This document shows, piece by piece, positions 6,922-9,006 of a stretch of 9,006 bases of DNA. Where the stretch lies: positions 1-9,006 of the forward strand of contig CAMDRY010000103.1 in NCBI GenBank assembly GCA_945906975.1, written 5' to 3'. The notes below the pieces were generated by a model that was given only the letters and a program-made list of their open reading frames with translations, searched no databases and had not been told where the DNA came from. The DNA is from Bordetella parapertussis. Lineage in GTDB: Bacteria > Pseudomonadota > Gammaproteobacteria > Burkholderiales > SG8-39. The position numbers and the translations under genes were made by a program. Numbering within the stretch: position 1 is the first letter of the stretch; each line of letters opens with the position of its first letter.

Positions 6922-8429
6922 CGGGCGCTCCGGCTTCGAGTCGTGGTTGAGGTTCCCATAGTGCGCTTTCCCGGCGTTCGGCGTCCAGAGCGCAGCAGCT
7001 TCGTGATGCCGCGAATGTCGCTTGCGGCGTCAATGCCCGACAGCGCCGCATACAGTTCGAGGGCGCGCTTGCGCGGCATGATACCCGCCGCGTTGGATAC
7101 GAATTTGGTCTGCATCTCGGCGTCGGTGAGGCGGTTATTGGGATCGCCTTTTGGGCCGACCAGGGCGCGTTTTAACACCCTGCCGTCATCGAGTTGGATC
7201 TCGGTGGTGCAGCGGTAACGATCGGTGGCGGGCAGGGCGTCGATTGCCGGGTCGGTGCGAAGCTCGATGCGCTTCATCAGCGCCTGGATGGAACGGTTCG
7301 TTACCTTGGCGCTGGTGAACTGTCGCAAGCCCAGTTCACCGTCGATGACCATGGCCGCGACACAGTAGTGAAGGCTGATTAGTGCGTTGCCGACGGTTTT
7401 CACCCCGGCCGCCCCGCCGGCGGTGGTCTTCATCGTGTAATCGATGGTCAACTGGTCAACATGGGAAACGATTTTTCGAATCTGCCCCGGGCGTACCGAC
7501 GGGTTTTCATCGAGTATGAGGCGGACGTTTTCGACGGTGGGGTGGTTGCTGCGTATGCACGGATAGAACTTGTGGTAAATCTCGAAACGCCAGCGTCCCA
7601 AGTCGCGTGGTATCGCGGCGTAATCGGGCGCGCGGCTGAAAGTGCCGAGGAAGCCGGAGTAGTCGGCTTCGATGCTGTCGGTCGATGCCTCCAGTCCGCG
7701 GCGGGCAAGTTCGGCGGCAAACAGGCCACCGAGTACCGCCTTGGGCGCGTTGAATCGCTTGGCAAGGGTGGCGCTGTAGAGCCCGCCTGCCTGCGACGCG
7801 GCGAGGCCGAGGGCACGCATGGTCTGTTCTTCACTGAGGCGCATCAGCTTGGCGGCGGTGGCAAGCGCGACAAAAATCGTCGGTACCGAGTTGTAGAAAC
7901 CGCCGGAGGCAAAGGCCTTCGAGCCGAGTGCCGTGCCGATGACGTTACCGACTTCGTAGCCGGCGGCAAGGGCGGTCAGCAGGTCTTTTCCGCTGATTTT
8001 TCCGCCCAGCCGTTCGGCAACCGCCAAAGCCGTAGGCAGCGCGACGCTGCCCGGGTGTAGCACCGCCGGCAGCAGGGTGTCGTCGTAGTCCCAGGCATGG
8101 CAGGCGGCGCTGTTCGCCATGGCGGCAAAGGGCATGGCTGCCCTGCGTGAGGTGCCCCAGATCGCGGCCTCGCCGCGGCTGTCCCAATCGGACACGAAGC
8201 CGCCGACCAGTTGCGCGAAGTCGGTGCTGGCACCGAGCAGGGCGCAACCTATCGTGTCGGGGACCGACTGCTGCATTGGGATGAGGATGCGCCGCGGTAT
8301 CTTGTCGTAGCTGAGACCGGTGATGAATCGTGCGATCAGCCGGGTGAGCGGCGCGCGTTTTGTGGCGGTCGTGGCGGTGCCCCTGCGCGGGGCCGCCTTG
8401 GTTGCTGCGCTGGGCTTACGGGGCGCCAT
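6918..8429 (-). CDS. MmgE/PrpD family protein, divergent, with basic N- and C-terminal tails
   Basis: A 503-residue member of the MmgE/PrpD family. The core runs from about 28 to 478 and shows HAWDYDD (111-117), His125 in VLHPGS, the AKRFNAPKA block with Lys224, and HKFYPCIRSNHP with Lys287 and His296. Where relatives, including the other PrpD in this window, have a GFHPT or GWHPT motif, this protein reads GGFYNSVPT (176-184), so the usual active-site His appears to be absent. About 28 residues at the N-terminus (rich in Lys, Arg, Ala, Thr) and about 24 at the C-terminus (rich in Arg, Thr, Ser) lie outside the core. No in-frame ATG, GTG or TTG lies between the start at 8429 and the core, and a strong AGGAGGAGG precedes 8429, so the N-terminal tail is genuinely encoded. 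The gene overlaps its upstream neighbour by 14 bases and the AtuA gene by 4. Reaction unknown; isomerase or lyase chemistry on an acid is the family expectation. Confidence 0.92.
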   Translation of the reverse strand: MAPRKPSAATKAAPRRGTATTATKRAPLTRLIARFITGLSYDKIPRRILIPMQQSVPDTIGCALLGASTDFAQLVGGFVSDWDSRGEAAIWGTSRRAAMPFAAMANSAACHAWDYDDTLLPAVLHPGSVALPTALAVAERLGGKISGKDLLTALAAGYEVGNVIGTALGSKAFASGGFYNSVPTIFVALATAAKLMRLSEEQTMRALGLAASQAGGLYSATLAKRFNAPKAVLGGLFAAELARRGLEASTDSIEADYSGFLGTFSRAPDYAAIPRDLGRWRFEIYHKFYPCIRSNHPTVENVRLILDENPSVRPGQIRKIVSHVDQLTIDYTMKTTAGGAAGVKTVGNALISLHYCVAAMVIDGELGLRQFTSAKVTNRSIQALMKRIELRTDPAIDALPATDRYRCTTEIQLDDGRVLKRALVGPKGDPNNRLTDAEMQTKFVSNAAGIMPRKRALELYAALSGIDAASDIRGITKLLRSGRRTPGKRTMGTSTTTRSRSAR

Positions 8430-9006
8430 ATCCGCCTCCTCCTGGTGATTTGATGGTCAGCACGTCGCCCTGCTTGAGGCGCGTGGTGCCCTTGAGCGGG
8501 GCAGGCCCGTCATTGATGCGTAGCTCGGTTCCGAGCGCCGCGGCGCCGCCGTTCATGCCTTCGGGTGGAAAACGGGATCGGTCGCTGAAGATGGACGCTG
8601 TCGCGCCGTCACGAGCCAGTACGCGCAGTGAAAACACCTGCCCGTCGCCGCCGCGGAACATGCCGGCGCCGCCGGAATTTTCGCGTATGGATTTGCGCTC
8701 GATCAGGATCGGCGCCGACGTTTCGAGCACCTCGATCGAAGTATTGCGCGTGGTGGACGGGAAGGCGATGCAGGCTATGCCGTCCTTGTCCGGCCGCGCG
8801 CCCAGGCCGCCCATGATGAACATGGTGGATGAAAAGGCCTTGCCCTGGTCATCGGTCCCACTGATAACGATGTGCGGACGCGGCGAGGCGCCGTCGGCGA
8901 GCAGGCGGCCGGCAACATCGTCTTTCGGGATAGCCTGTGCCAGCGTGCCGAACACGGCGGAGGTCAGCAGGTGCCCGGTCAGGTTGCGCGCGCCGACCGC
9001 GGCGGG
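8416..9006 (-). CDS. hydantoinase B/oxoprolinase family subunit, C-terminal part (5' end beyond window)
   Basis: The last 196 residues of a HyuB-type subunit; the frame is open through position 9006, so the start lies outside, and the apparent GTG at 8955 is internal. The family (about 520-600 residues) forms the B subunit of ATP-dependent N-methylhydantoinase and 5-oxoprolinase types, and of acetone or acetophenone carboxylases, working with a HyuA subunit. Evidence: the fragment opens with PAAVGARNLTGHLLTS; NTSIEVLE, where relatives often read NTPxE; RENSGGAGMFRGGDGQ; SDRSRFPPEGMNGG; and the hallmark tail SPGGGGYGAP just before the stop. It overlaps the PrpD gene by 14 bases, so it is in the same operon. 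A likely role is ATP-dependent opening of a cyclic amide or a carboxylation; which one cannot be decided without the rest of the gene and its A subunit, expected upstream of 9006. Confidence 0.92.
   Translation of the reverse strand, partial: PAAVGARNLTGHLLTSAVFGTLAQAIPKDDVAGRLLADGASPRPHIVISGTDDQGKAFSSTMFIMGGLGARPDKDGIACIAFPSTTRNTSIEVLETSAPILIERKSIRENSGGAGMFRGGDGQVFSLRVLARDGATASIFSDRSRFPPEGMNGGAAALGTELRINDGPAPLKGTTRLKQGDVLTIKSPGGGGYGAP
8435..8443 (-). promoter_or_regulatory. strong ribosome binding site of the divergent PrpD gene, inside the hydantoinase B coding end
   Basis: AGGAGGAGG on the minus strand, its nearest AGGAGG lying 5 bases before the ATG at 8429. The same bases encode the glycine run near the C-terminus of the upstream protein (SPGGGGYGAP), so the site is embedded in coding sequence and the two genes overlap by 14 bases. 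Confidence 0.75.

Noticed and set aside
6007..7218. A 403-codon plus-strand open frame antisense to the AtuA gene and the end of the PrpD gene
   Set aside because: It crosses the junction of two well-supported minus-strand genes and has no recognisable motifs; long antisense frames are expected at this GC content.
8416..8955. A complete 179-residue protein starting at GTG 8955
   Set aside because: The frame is open through 9006 and the upstream residues continue typical hydantoinase B sequence, so this is the C-terminal part of a larger protein.

Overview
The window is a GC-rich (roughly 60-65% by hand counts of sample lines) bacterial segment in which every supported gene lies on the minus strand, so transcription runs from position 9006 down to 1. 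The protein families point to a betaproteobacterium of the Burkholderiales type: an orphan Bug/TctC-type periplasmic receptor, a NitT/TauT-type ABC transporter, MmgE/PrpD enzymes and the AtuA/DUF4387 pair are a familiar accessory mix there. This taxonomic reading is inference from family content; there is no rRNA or housekeeping marker.

Layout in transcription order. (1) 9006-8416: last 196 residues of a hydantoinase B/oxoprolinase-family subunit, cut by the window edge. (2) 8429-6918: MmgE/PrpD-family protein with basic tails at both ends and an altered active-site position. (3) 6921-5542: AtuA (DUF1446) family protein. (4) 5527-5192: small DUF4387 protein, recurrent partner of AtuA-type proteins. 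(5) 5134-4124: periplasmic substrate-binding protein of a NitT/TauT ABC importer. (6) 4121-2736: a second MmgE/PrpD protein with a complete-looking active site. (7) 2752-1937: importer ATPase. (8) 1934-1038: importer permease. (9) 943-1: Bug-family receptor, missing only its last residues at the window edge.

Genes 1 to 4 are joined by overlaps of 14 and 4 bases and a 14-base gap. Genes 5 to 8 are joined by a 2-base gap, a 17-base overlap and a 2-base gap. The two blocks are separated by only 57 bases with no convincing terminator, so one long operon is likely. The Bug gene follows after 94 bases, has lower GC, and may be a separate unit.

Taken together this looks like an uptake-plus-catabolism cassette for a small organic, probably anionic, compound. 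The ABC transporter would bring the substrate in. The hydantoinase-type enzyme (its A subunit presumably lies beyond 9006), two PrpD-type lyase/isomerase/decarboxylase candidates and the AtuA/DUF4387 pair would process it. No substrate can be read from the sequence. The most interesting points are the PrpD gene embedded inside the transporter genes, the AtuA/DUF4387 pair as a possible split form of a larger enzyme, and the unusual second PrpD. No RNA genes, CRISPR arrays, insertion sequences or attachment sites were seen.
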